A stretch of 12,536 nucleotides of DNA from assembly GCA_027886925.1 (NCBI GenBank), contig JAPCJN010000019.1, forward strand, positions 14,958 through 27,493, read 5' to 3'. Below the pieces are notes generated by a model. It was not told the origin of the DNA, searched no databases, and saw only the letters and a program-made list of their open reading frames with translations. Of the stretch, positions 1-6,310 are shown piece after piece. The stretch is from Nitrososphaerota archaeon. Lineage in GTDB: Archaea; Thermoproteota; Nitrososphaeria; Nitrososphaerales; UBA183. Within the stretch, counting starts at the first letter, position 1, and every line of letters begins with the position of its first letter. The translations under genes were made by a program, and so were the position numbers.

Positions 1-898
1 TCTCCTCCTCCCCCGACAAGATGCCGGGGAGGAACAACTTGTCGAGCAGGGGGCTCAAAGTCTGCGACGTCTCGACGACTTCGTGGCTCTTAGGCTCTAT
101 GACCATTACCTCGACGCCGCCCCCTCCCGCCTTGACGATGCTGGGCCTCGGCGCCTTTTCGATATCGCTGAGGAGCTCCTTGATCGTAGCGACGATCCTA
201 TCGACTTCGGGTTCCGTCACGTCGGACGGATCTTCTTGGCTGCGCGAGATGCGCGCGAGAAACTCGTCGACGTATTTCCTAGGAATCGAAAGCCCTCTTC
301 CTAGGGCTCGCCCCATAGTGCTCTCGTGCTCCAGGGCGCTGAGCAGGTCTTCCCTCGTGAGCGACTCAATCGATGCCCGCGTCTGGACAGGCGGGACGTA
401 TGGGAGCCCTTTCGTCAACCTCCTGCTGTCAGACTTCACATCACGCAGCAACAGCATGATTTTATCATCAGGCCCAACGAGAAGGAGGTTGCCCGGCGGC
501 ATCAGCTCTAGCACGAGCTTGAGCCGTCCTTGCTCTCCTCGCCCTTCGAAATGCATCGTCAGGACCCTGTCCATGTCATATTGAGAGACCGACGCCAGCT
601 TTGTCCTCAGGAGGGTCCCACGGAGCGCGGTAGTGAACTCGGTCGTCGCTACCCGCGTCGGGCTCTCCGTTATCCAAGCGCCGAACTTGGGAGAGAGGAC
701 GAGGCTTGTCTCGACACCGCCTGTATCTGATCCGACCTCCTCTGCGCTCGGCCTCCTAAACCTGAAGAGTTGGCTCTCGCCGATGGAGTAGATATTGGAG
801 ACGTAGTTCCCCGTGACGGCGTCGGATATCTCCCGCGAGAGGACCCTGAACTCAAGCCCTGAAAGTGACCCTCTCTTCATCTCTGAAAACGCGATCAT
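1..898 (-). CDS. rqcH: RqcH/NEMF-family ribosome quality control protein, N-terminal part (truncated by window edge)
   Basis: Reading the minus strand from the ATG at 896-898 gives 299 codons with no stop, so the 3' part lies beyond the left edge. Residues about 5-170 match the NFACT-N domain of the Rqc2/NEMF/RqcH (formerly FbpA-like) family. Visible family signatures are a TEFTTALRGTLLRTKL stretch (88-101), YDMDRVLTMHF (107-117), LELMPPGNLLLV (130-141) and GLPYVPP (164-170). Family members bind 60S/50S subunits carrying stalled nascent chains and recruit tRNA to add C-terminal tails; that role comes from the family, not from this sequence. The coiled-coil and NFACT-R parts should follow outside the window. 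The start is well fixed: an in-frame TGA lies three codons upstream, and a strong Shine-Dalgarno GGAGGGTGA lies 6 nt before the ATG. The family call is strong; only the C-terminus is unseen. Confidence 0.92.
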   Translation of the reverse strand, partial: MIAFSEMKRGSLSGLEFRVLSREISDAVTGNYVSNIYSIGESQLFRFRRPSAEEVGSDTGGVETSLVLSPKFGAWITESPTRVATTEFTTALRGTLLRTKLASVSQYDMDRVLTMHFEGRGEQGRLKLVLELMPPGNLLLVGPDDKIMLLLRDVKSDSRRLTKGLPYVPPVQTRASIESLTREDLLSALEHESTMGRALGRGLSIPRKYVDEFLARISRSQEDPSDVTEPEVDRIVATIKELLSDIEKAPRPSIVKAGGGGVEVMVIEPKSHEVVETSQTLSPLLDKLFLPGILSGEEE

Positions 899-904
899 CG
901 GCCG

Positions 905-913
905 TCACCCTCC
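905..913 (-). promoter_or_regulatory. Shine-Dalgarno of rqcH
   Basis: On the minus strand GGAGGGTGA lies 6 nt upstream of the ATG at 898. It closely matches the complement of the archaeal 16S 3' end (GGAGGTGA with one inserted G). It is the best ribosome binding site in the window and decides the rqcH start. Confidence 0.75.
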
Positions 914-935
914 GAGGAACCTGACTCTTTCATGT

Positions 936-945
936 CTTATTAGTA
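936..945 (-). promoter_or_regulatory. Candidate TATA box of rqcH
   Basis: Minus-strand TACTAATAAG, centred about 42 nt before the ATG at 898. Transcription starting about 26 nt downstream would give a short leader that still carries the Shine-Dalgarno at 905-913. The match to the archaeal TATA consensus is moderate. Confidence 0.35.
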
Positions 946-1239
946 TGGTCATGATTTTTGCAGGTCGACTCCGAACGACCAATCAAGCAGGCCCTCAAAA
1001 GGTCATTGCGCCGATTCACGATTCAGTGTTGAGCTCGGCTAAAGGCGAGGGAGGATGGCCTTTTGCATGCTACCCTATTGCCACCGGATTGAGCCGCCTG
1101 TCCACATCGCCATCGGAATACCAGTGACGAGTTTTTCTTCAGGTCGTCCCAATCATGGCTAGGTGCACAAAAAGGCCCAATTGCTTCCCTTCACTTCATG
1201 ATTCGGACGATGAACGCGGCGCCTCCTTCTTCGCACGGA

Positions 1240-1258
1240 GTAGGTTTTATTAACCTAC
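1240..1258. repeat. Inverted repeat enclosing the TATA box of the gene at 1307
   Basis: Perfect 7-base arms, GTAGGTT at 1240-1246 and AACCTAC at 1252-1258, separated by TTATT. The TATA-like TTTTATTAA (1245-1253) lies inside it. A protein binding this dyad would compete with TBP, so it could be an operator. Chance symmetry of an AT-rich promoter core is the alternative. Confidence 0.4.
1245..1253 (+). promoter_or_regulatory. TATA box for the gene at 1307
   Basis: TTTTATTAA on the plus strand. A start site about 26 nt downstream, near 1275, leaves a leader of roughly 30 nt with a weak GAGTGA Shine-Dalgarno at 1295-1300, 6 nt before the TTG start. Confidence 0.5.
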
Positions 1259-1306
1259 ATACGCGCAGGTCGAATTTGCATTTCTTCATTAATCGAGTGA
1301 ATCTAG

Positions 1307-1648
1307 TTGCCGCTTACTGACTTTGACAAGATTTTCTGGTTAAGGTCTGGTCTAGGCGTGGTGGGAGGGACTCTCTCAGAGCTCCTCTTCGGATGCAAGG
1401 TCCAAGTCACGGGCACCGGAATAGGGACCTGCGTTGGAAATGTGGTGCCAGACTATTCGACAGGCATCCTGCTGGGTCTGGCGCTTTTCCTTGGATCCTA
1501 CTACGTTTTCAGGGTCACACTGGGGAAGAAGTTCACCAAGGAGCAGATGGGTAAGATCTACACAACTGGTGCGGGGAGCTTCGCCCTGCTTTTCATCTTC
1601 AGCTGGATATTGCTCTTTACGTTAGGCGTCACTTACTTGACTCTTTGA
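1307..1648 (+). CDS. Small three-helix membrane protein, EMC6-like
   Basis: A 113-residue protein with three hydrophobic segments at about 14-34, 50-70 and 88-108. A short basic loop at 69-84 (RVTLGKKFTKEQMGK) lies between the second and third helices. Size, the three-helix layout and the GILLGLALFLGSYYVFRV stretch resemble the archaeal EMC6-like family, relatives of a subunit of the eukaryotic ER membrane insertase. This similarity is from memory of the family and is not decisive. The start is TTG at 1307: the codon just before it is an in-frame TAG, and GAGTGA lies 6 nt upstream. Its last 20 bases overlap the 3' end of the convergent gene at 1629-1949. If the family call is wrong, it is a small membrane protein of unknown function. 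Confidence 0.7.
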   Translation: MPLTDFDKIFWLRSGLGVVGGTLSELLFGCKVQVTGTGIGTCVGNVVPDYSTGILLGLALFLGSYYVFRVTLGKKFTKEQMGKIYTTGAGSFALLFIFSWILLFTLGVTYLTL

Positions 1649-1949
1649 CCCTCTTCGCCCACTTGTTAATGGTCTGAAGGTAACCTTTGTCTAGGTCGTC
1701 CATCATCTGGATCTTAGGAATCCGTTCGGCCGCCCTGAGTATCTTGTCGGCGTCAGCCATCTTTTCTGGCGTCCTGTTCTCCGTCACGTTGACTATGCCG
1801 TTCAGCGCGAGGAGCGCTCCCTTCCCGTACTCCGACGAGACCTGCGGTGCCAGATGAGTCAACCTCTGCCTAGCATCTTCAAGTTTCGCGTTAGTCAAAG
1901 ACTCGATTATCAGGTCAACTTCCTCTTTTATCATGCTACTAGAAAGCAT
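1629..1949 (-). CDS. Small helical hypothetical protein
   Basis: From the ATG at 1947-1949 this is 106 residues, soluble and predominantly helical by composition. It has many Lys, Glu, Asp and Leu, no hydrophobic membrane segment, no cysteine and no recognised motif. The middle reads YGKGALLALNGIVNV (41-55), which looks like a packed helical hairpin; the end is basic (NKWAKRVKESSK). The frame extends to a TTG at 1967, but the TATA-like box at 1971-1978 lies immediately upstream of that codon. Transcription about 26 nt downstream of the box would begin at or next to the ATG at 1949, implying a leaderless mRNA. A second ATG at 1934 is possible. I do not recognise the family. The absence of stops, the protein-like composition and a well-placed promoter support a real gene. 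Confidence 0.72.
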   Translation of the reverse strand: MLSSSMIKEEVDLIIESLTNAKLEDARQRLTHLAPQVSSEYGKGALLALNGIVNVTENRTPEKMADADKILRAAERIPKIQMMDDLDKGYLQTINKWAKRVKESSK

Positions 1950-1970
1950 CGCGTGTGCTTTGCACAAGTT

Positions 1971-1978
1971 TGCTTAAA
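1971..1978 (-). promoter_or_regulatory. TATA box of the helical hypothetical protein gene
   Basis: Minus-strand TTTAAGCA, centred about 26 nt upstream of the ATG at 1949, the spacing expected for a leaderless archaeal transcript. It decides in favour of the 1949 start over the TTG at 1967. Confidence 0.5.
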
Positions 1979-2172
1979 TGCTTACCGTATGAACAACCCG
2001 CAGACGGAGGATCCTTGTCGGCCGCTTGCTATTTGGATGCCATCGATGTGATCTCAACGCGTCTAGAAACGCGCTTTTCTTCAGACAGAAGCGAGGTGCT
2101 CGTCGTCTAGGCTCGTTCATAATCAGGGCGTCCTCTCGACGCTTTTGACTCGCATATGCGTTCCAACGACCT

Positions 2173-2195
2173 GCCATTGGCGTCCCACCAATGGC
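2173..2195. repeat. Perfect 8-bp hairpin with 7-nt loop
   Basis: GCCATTGG at 2173-2180 and CCAATGGC at 2188-2195 are exact reverse complements separated by CGTCCCA. It lies about 45 nt downstream of the stop of the minus-strand gene 2239-2526. No T-run follows, so a bacterial-type intrinsic terminator is unlikely. It could be a 3' structure protecting that mRNA or an operator dyad. Confidence 0.5.
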
Positions 2196-2238
2196 CGGGT
2201 TTGAGACATCGCGCACCAAAGCACGATATTCCGTATGA

Positions 2239-2526
2239 TCAGGACTTCGGCAAGGGACGGGCCCTCCTCATGAACACCGACCTCATGTAGACCATCGCAC
2301 CAGCCCAGACTAGCACCAAAACGATCGTGGCGGCGATTTTGAGAAGGGCCGACGCAGCGCTCTCATGAATGTTGGGCGCCAGAGGCCTGACGACTCCGAA
2401 AAAGACATAGGATTCTGCCAATGTCAAAATCCAGGTGATTGTTACGATGAGAAGCAGGCCATAAGTGCCGGAACCTGTCACGGGCTCGACTCCCGAATGG
2501 AAGATGATGATGTTCCTAACCGACAA
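2239..2526 (-). CDS. Small membrane protein with two transmembrane helices
   Basis: A 95-residue protein with two strong hydrophobic segments at about 22-46 and 58-81. The second is followed by a basic tail (MRRARPLPKS). The N-terminus before the first helix is short and weakly polar; the inter-helix loop (RPLAPNIHESA) is hydrophilic. The positive C-terminal tail suggests both ends face the cytoplasm. The start is a TTG at 2524-2526 with no clear Shine-Dalgarno. A weak TATA-like ATTATTG at 2555-2562 would place transcription a few bases before the TTG, i.e. nearly leaderless. No family is recognised. The long hydrophobic segments in this frame, absent from the opposite strand over the same bases, support coding. 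Confidence 0.62.
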   Translation of the reverse strand: MSVRNIIIFHSGVEPVTGSGTYGLLLIVTITWILTLAESYVFFGVVRPLAPNIHESAASALLKIAATIVLVLVWAGAMVYMRSVFMRRARPLPKS

Positions 2527-3078
2527 GCATCGAGGCTGGCTTCGAAGGTCGCGACAATAATGCTCCTCGTGGTTCTTATGCTCGCCTTTGGCTGCCCATT
2601 CATAGCGTGTGGCCCTGAGACTTCGGCTATTACAGCTTACGATTCGAATTTCAATCAGCGTCTTCAGCGGTTCAGCTACTCTCGCTCTCCGAAGGCGCGC
2701 ATTGGCTGTCGGGTCTGGACCCAGTCAGGAACGGCACACTAACATGGAGCGGTTGTCTCGATCCCGGTCCCGATAGCGCCAGGCAACATTCTCGTTCACT
2801 TTGGCATTCCGGAACCGCTCCATCGTCCGCGACACTGCCTGACCGTCTACGAAGTGTCCTGACTCGCGAATTTCAAGGTGTTCTGGAATTCGTAAGATTT
2901 TCCACCTCTGCCAGACCTAGTGCGTCTTCACCTCAAAGGATAAACAGGCGATTTCTCCTCACACATGTTCGTCGTCGGCATCGCAGCGTTCACTGCTCTG
3001 GGACTATGCCGAAGCCGCCGCAGAAAAGACGGCCGGTCTTCATGGAGGGTGGCCGAGCAAGCCGCATTTAGGAGGGTA
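2527..3078. other. Region without an intact gene; possible remnant of an exported protein gene
   Basis: About 550 bases with no complete convincing gene on either strand. On the plus strand there are protein-like pieces in different frames. One is a signal- or lipoprotein-like hydrophobic stretch beginning with the ATG at 2560 (LLVVLMLAFGCPFIAC). The next frame is open for about 150 codons from 2619 to 3069 but lacks an ATG start near its beginning; it includes SLSEGAHWLSGLDPVRNGT. Near 2965 there is a hydrophobic segment followed by RSRRRKDGR, like a C-terminal membrane anchor. Together these could be a frameshifted exported protein, but each piece alone could occur by chance in GC-rich DNA. 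The left edge also contains the promoter of the gene at 2526. Confidence 0.3.
3026..3040 (-). terminator. Weak candidate 3' hairpin downstream of the CAP-domain gene
   Basis: About 40 nt past the TAG of the CAP gene, the minus strand carries arms AAGAC and GTCTT around CGGCC, the last T's running into TTCTG. The stem is short and the T-tract brief, so this is only a possible termination or processing site. Confidence 0.2.
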
Positions 3079-4263
3079 CTACGCACCGCCGACGAAGACA
3101 CTCAGGCTCGTTATCGGCTCAGGCGCGCTCGCCGCCGGCCAAAGGTAGAACGTGTACACCCCGCTCCCGTAAGCGGACTGCAGCTCATTGAATGGGAAGA
3201 CGATTTCGAAGTTCCCGGAGTTCTCCAGCCATGACTGTGCATAAGTGTAGTTGCCTCCGGCGCAGGTGTGATTCGCCGGGCAGGGCGGAAAGACGGTGGA
3301 AATCTGGGTGCCGGGGTTGTAGGCGCCCTGATACTGACAACCAGTGGGTTCGTTGAGTTCATTGTACTTGTCACACACAGGCAAAAAGCTCAGCTTGTTG
3401 ACACTGATATCGCTGGGCATGGGATCGTGGTAGACCGTGATCTCCGCGCCTGAAGCGTGTCCCATCCAGCTCGACCCACCTTGTTGCAACGAGCCAAGGA
3501 ATGTCACGACACCAGCTGAGAGCTGGACCGATCCAGCGCTGATGTAGCTGTTCTCAAAATCCTCTACGAGGAATACCGTCGTCGAGTTGTATGCAACTCC
3601 TACGGACACGCGGTTGTGTATAGGTCCCAGGATGTTGCTACGGTGCCCTCCACTGCAACACACCGTGTCGTTGTTCATCATCTCCCACTCCGAACTGTTA
3701 ATCGCGTTCTCGACCGTCTTGAGAGAGCAAGGAGCAGAGGTCGGCTTCGGCGAGTCGGCCGGGGACGTGTTGCAGTAGTTCAGTGCCGCATTCTCTTCGA
3801 CGCTCCCTGTCCCGCCGAGGAGCGTGTAGCGCATGTAGGGCTTGTATCCTTGATTGTCCCAGTGACTGAAGTACCCGTAGTAGGCCATGGAGTCTGCGTG
3901 CTGCTGGCCAGACGGCACGTTGCTCAGAGTCACCGGACCCAAGCCGGCAGAGACTCTGTCCTTGTTTACCAGGCCGAGAGTGAAATTCGCAAGGATGCTA
4001 TAGTCAGGGGGGTAGTCGATTTTCGAGCTGTTCCCGAAGGCCGGGTCGTCGGGGAGCCAGGACCCTGCAGAATTCGTCACAGTCCTCGCTGCTTCGCCCG
4101 AAGCGGTGCTGCCGACCGGCGACGCTGTCGACGTGGTCGCTGAGCCCGTTGAGGCGCCGACAGGCTGGTGGTTCACCCCCGTTGGTAGGTAGTTGATCCC
4201 GGCCAGCCCGACGATGATAAGGAGAGTGATGGCGGCGACGGTCACCATCATAGTCTTGCCCAT
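3079..4263 (-). CDS. Exported CAP/SCP-domain protein with cysteine-containing C-terminal extension
   Basis: A 394-residue protein. Residues 5-22 form a single hydrophobic segment after MGKT, a signal peptide or membrane anchor. Residues about 33-80 are a Ser/Thr/Ala-rich linker, likely extracellular and possibly glycosylated. Residues about 86-240 match the CAP superfamily (SCP/PR-1/Ag5): QQHADSMAYYGYFSHWDN (120-137), SVEENAALNYC (154-164) and GHRSNILGPIHNRVSVGVAY (206-225). These supply the usual His122, Glu156/157 and His207 cavity residues. Residues about 245-394 are an extension with no family I recognise, carrying four cysteines (297, 309, 328, 334); the CAP part has another four (164, 179, 202, 203), suggesting disulfides outside the cell. 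CAP proteins have diverse roles, so function cannot be given. The ATG at 4263 follows a clear TATA box at 4298-4306. The gene lies downstream of the beta-helix gene on the same strand but has its own promoter. Confidence 0.9.
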   Translation of the reverse strand: MGKTMMVTVAAITLLIIVGLAGINYLPTGVNHQPVGASTGSATTSTASPVGSTASGEAARTVTNSAGSWLPDDPAFGNSSKIDYPPDYSILANFTLGLVNKDRVSAGLGPVTLSNVPSGQQHADSMAYYGYFSHWDNQGYKPYMRYTLLGGTGSVEENAALNYCNTSPADSPKPTSAPCSLKTVENAINSSEWEMMNNDTVCCSGGHRSNILGPIHNRVSVGVAYNSTTVFLVEDFENSYISAGSVQLSAGVVTFLGSLQQGGSSWMGHASGAEITVYHDPMPSDISVNKLSFLPVCDKYNELNEPTGCQYQGAYNPGTQISTVFPPCPANHTCAGGNYTYAQSWLENSGNFEIVFPFNELQSAYGSGVYTFYLWPAASAPEPITSLSVFVGGA

Positions 4264-4297
4264 CTTGCGATACCCTAAGCCGAATTAGGAAACGGTC

Positions 4298-4306
4298 CTA
4301 TATTTA
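4298..4306 (-). promoter_or_regulatory. TATA box of the CAP-domain gene
   Basis: Minus-strand TAAATATAG, a near-consensus archaeal TATA element. Transcription about 26 nt downstream would start near 4276, leaving a leader of about 13 nt before the ATG at 4263. It shows that the CAP gene can be expressed independently of the beta-helix gene upstream. Confidence 0.6.
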
Positions 4307-4465
4307 GTCCCCCTACCATCCAAACCTTGGGAAAATCGCACCGGCCTCTATCCCACGCGACCGGACCCCTTCTCCGATGGCGTGAATCTACTGCCTTAGG
4401 CCCGGCCCTTCGATGAAAGACGAATCGCGGACTGTGTGGGAGATGGACGAGCGAGGACGGGGCGC

Positions 4466-5986
4466 TCACGGAGGGGCTGACGCACCCGGTTCGAGGATTA
4501 ACGTCGCCGCCACCGTGTCGTTGACCATCACATTTGATATCAGAGTGTTACGACTAGAGTCGTTCGTTTCCCTTATGCCGAACATCTGAGCCTGCGGCGA
4601 GCCCCCCTCAGTGCCCAGCCAGTTGTCAGAAATTACGTTCCCCGTCGATCCCGCCTGGCCAGGGTCGTTGTAGAGCAGTATCCCTGCTCCTGAGTTATCA
4701 CTGCATCGGTTCATCGAAATCACGTTTTCAACCGCCGAATTGAGGACTATTCCTCCGAGGCTGTTGAAACTGCAGGCGTTCCCCACAATCGCGCTGCGAC
4801 CAGTCGTCGACATGGTCCCATGGTAGAACCCTATTCCGTACCCGAGGTTATCATTCGCGACGTTTCCGCTGACTGTGACGTTCCATGACCTTTCCACATA
4901 TATGCCGAATTTGCCGTTCGATTCGACGACGTTCCCCGCCAGGATGGAGTACGAGCTGTGGTCGTTCGTTATGCCTGACTGGTCCCAGCCCCCCGCGTTA
5001 AACTTCGATATGTTGTCGGAGATGACGGTGTAGTTGTTGTAAAACGCCTGTATCCCGAACCAAGCCATGTGGTCGACCTGATTCAGTGTCACAGTGTCGT
5101 TGTACGCGTTGGTGACCCCTATCCCGATGTCCCCGGGGCCGTTCCCCACCGTGTTCCTCACGACGTTCTGGATGACGGTGACGTCGGCTACCCCGTTGGT
5201 GTAGATGCCTCCAACCGCGTTGTCGAGCACGACGTTCCCAGAGATTACCGTGCCCGTCATCCCGTATGGCGTCTTCGAATATACCTGCACGCCGTATCGG
5301 CCGTTGTCGTGAATGATGTTATCCACAATCGAGACGTTGAAGCTGGGTCGGATGTACTCGTAGACGAATACCCCGTCCCATCCTGCTCTGCTTATGTCGG
5401 CGTTTTCAACGACGGTGTTGTTGCTCGCATACAGTATCCTGATCCCCGCCCCTACTCCTGTCGCCGGACCGACCCACTCCCCGCCTCTGATCACGGTGTC
5501 AGGGCTGAAAATGACAAGCAGGAGCCTGTTGCCGGACTCGGCCTCCATGATAGCACCGGGTACGAGGTTCAACCTCACTCCCTCCAAATGGCTGATCTGT
5601 ATCTCGGTGTTCACCGCGTAGGTTCCCGCGGCGACGCAGAGCGTCTCGTGCGATGCGAGAAGAGTGTTTAGAAAAGCTCCCATGTCCGGGCTTGCAGCCG
5701 TCTTCGTTCCTGACCCAGAGTGCCCTGTAGCGACAAGGGCCGTCCCTTGCTGGGAGATTGTGTAGTTGCACGAAGGTTCCCCGCTGTTCGGAAGACGTTC
5801 AGCTGCCGTCGCGGCGGGAGGGGGCCGTGAGAAAGGGGTCCCTGTCGTCGTCGATGACGTGGCGCCTATGTGAGTAAGCGCGCCGGTGCCGCCTGCTAAG
5901 ACAAGAAGCACGAGAAAAACGATTGTGACCAACGTCAACAGCAGGTCCGCCTTCATCATGGCGTGCCTTCGAAACCTTGAGAACAT
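4466..5986 (-). CDS. Exported right-handed parallel beta-helix protein, NosD/pectate-lyase-like
   Basis: From the ATG at 5986 this is 506 residues. MFSRFRRH is followed by a hydrophobic segment at about 13-33, giving a cytoplasmic basic end and one membrane anchor or signal. Residues about 40-70 are a Ser/Thr/Pro/Ala-rich linker. From about 130 to 490 the protein consists of roughly 22-residue coils rich in Asn, Val, Ile and Gly, e.g. TVVENADISRAGWDGVFVY, TVIQNVVRNTV and VTVSGNVANDNLGYGIGFY. This is the pattern of PbH1 repeats found in NosD, polysaccharide lyases and archaeal surface proteins. Early residues around 110-150 (GTYAVNTEIQIS) look like the N-terminal cap. A catalytic site cannot be assigned, so carbohydrate binding or cleavage is only possible. 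The frame extends to a GTG at 6046 (20 more residues). The ATG at 5986 is preferred because AGAGG lies 4 nt upstream and the basic start directly precedes the anchor; another ATG pair lies at the MMKAD position. Confidence 0.85.
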   Translation of the reverse strand: MFSRFRRHAMMKADLLLTLVTIVFLVLLVLAGGTGALTHIGATSSTTTGTPFSRPPPAATAAERLPNSGEPSCNYTISQQGTALVATGHSGSGTKTAASPDMGAFLNTLLASHETLCVAAGTYAVNTEIQISHLEGVRLNLVPGAIMEAESGNRLLLVIFSPDTVIRGGEWVGPATGVGAGIRILYASNNTVVENADISRAGWDGVFVYEYIRPSFNVSIVDNIIHDNGRYGVQVYSKTPYGMTGTVISGNVVLDNAVGGIYTNGVADVTVIQNVVRNTVGNGPGDIGIGVTNAYNDTVTLNQVDHMAWFGIQAFYNNYTVISDNISKFNAGGWDQSGITNDHSSYSILAGNVVESNGKFGIYVERSWNVTVSGNVANDNLGYGIGFYHGTMSTTGRSAIVGNACSFNSLGGIVLNSAVENVISMNRCSDNSGAGILLYNDPGQAGSTGNVISDNWLGTEGGSPQAQMFGIRETNDSSRNTLISNVMVNDTVAATLILEPGASAPP

Positions 5987-6310
5987 CGGGCCTCTTTCAG
6001 CGGATTTCTCGAACAACGATGCCGAGGCTCTCCCTGCTACTTCCACCCAAGTCTACTTACGCCTGATGCCAAGGAATCGATGACCTTGGCAAGAACCCAA
6101 GGCACGGTCGGGGGGTTCCACCCGTATGAATCCGATTCGCCCGTCCGATTTTGCGTGTGGCATAAGTCTCCGATTTGCGACAACCAGAAGTTACACGCAC
6201 CGACCCGTCTTCCTAAGATTAATCCCTTGCGTCACGTGGGGTTTGCGCCCATACGGGCACTGTTGGAAGAAATAAAACAGTTATTTCTCTAGTGCGAGCT
6301 GGGCGCGCTG
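5987..6310. other. Divergent intergenic region between beta-helix and SGNH hydrolase genes
   Basis: About 320 bases, or 264 if the longer beta-helix start at 6046 is used. No gene is supported. The right end carries the inverted repeat and AT-rich promoter of the gene at 6311. I see no clear TATA box for the minus-strand beta-helix gene. No RNA gene signature was found. Confidence 0.45.
6268..6288. repeat. Inverted repeat over the promoter of the SGNH hydrolase gene
   Basis: Perfect 8-base arms AGAAATAA (6268-6275) and TTATTTCT (6281-6288) around the 5-base spacer AACAG. The left arm and spacer contain the AATAAAA sequence that best fits a TATA box for the plus-strand start at 6311, with predicted transcription near 6300 and a leader of about 10 nt. 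It is a candidate operator or simply a symmetric promoter core. Confidence 0.4.

Larger units (their letters stand above)
899..1306. other. Intergenic region between divergent rqcH and small membrane protein gene
   Basis: About 400 bases without a convincing gene. Reading frames here lack coherent protein composition and are repeatedly interrupted by stops on the minus strand. The left end holds the rqcH promoter and Shine-Dalgarno, and the right end holds the TATA box and inverted repeat of the gene at 1307. I looked for tRNA signatures (a TTCRA-type T-arm with flanking stems) in the middle part, about 960-1230, and found none. A small non-coding RNA cannot be excluded. Confidence 0.5.

Noticed and set aside
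813..1127. Plus-strand ORF of 104 residues
   Set aside because: Its first part is antisense to rqcH and covers the rqcH promoter and Shine-Dalgarno; composition is not protein-like.
1974..2219. Minus-strand ORF of 81 residues
   Set aside because: Arg-rich composition with no hydrophobic core or motif. It contains the 8-bp hairpin and runs into the TATA box of the gene at 1949.
2365..2742. Plus-strand ORF of 125 residues as an intact gene
   Set aside because: Its first 54 residues are antisense to the two-helix membrane protein gene. Only the later hydrophobic part is of interest and is treated as a possible remnant.
3041..3075. GGTGGCCGAGC sequence resembling the D-arm of a class II tRNA
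   Set aside because: No matching acceptor stem, anticodon arm or T-arm can be built around it.
3616..4143. Plus-strand ORF of 175 residues
   Set aside because: Antisense shadow of the CAP-domain gene, Arg/Val-rich from codon bias.
4275..4469. Minus-strand ORF of 64 residues between the beta-helix and CAP genes
   Set aside because: It spans the strong TATA box of the CAP gene and has no protein-like features.
5069..5671. Plus-strand ORF of 200 residues
   Set aside because: Antisense shadow of the beta-helix repeats; its Val/Asp-rich repetitiveness mirrors those repeats.
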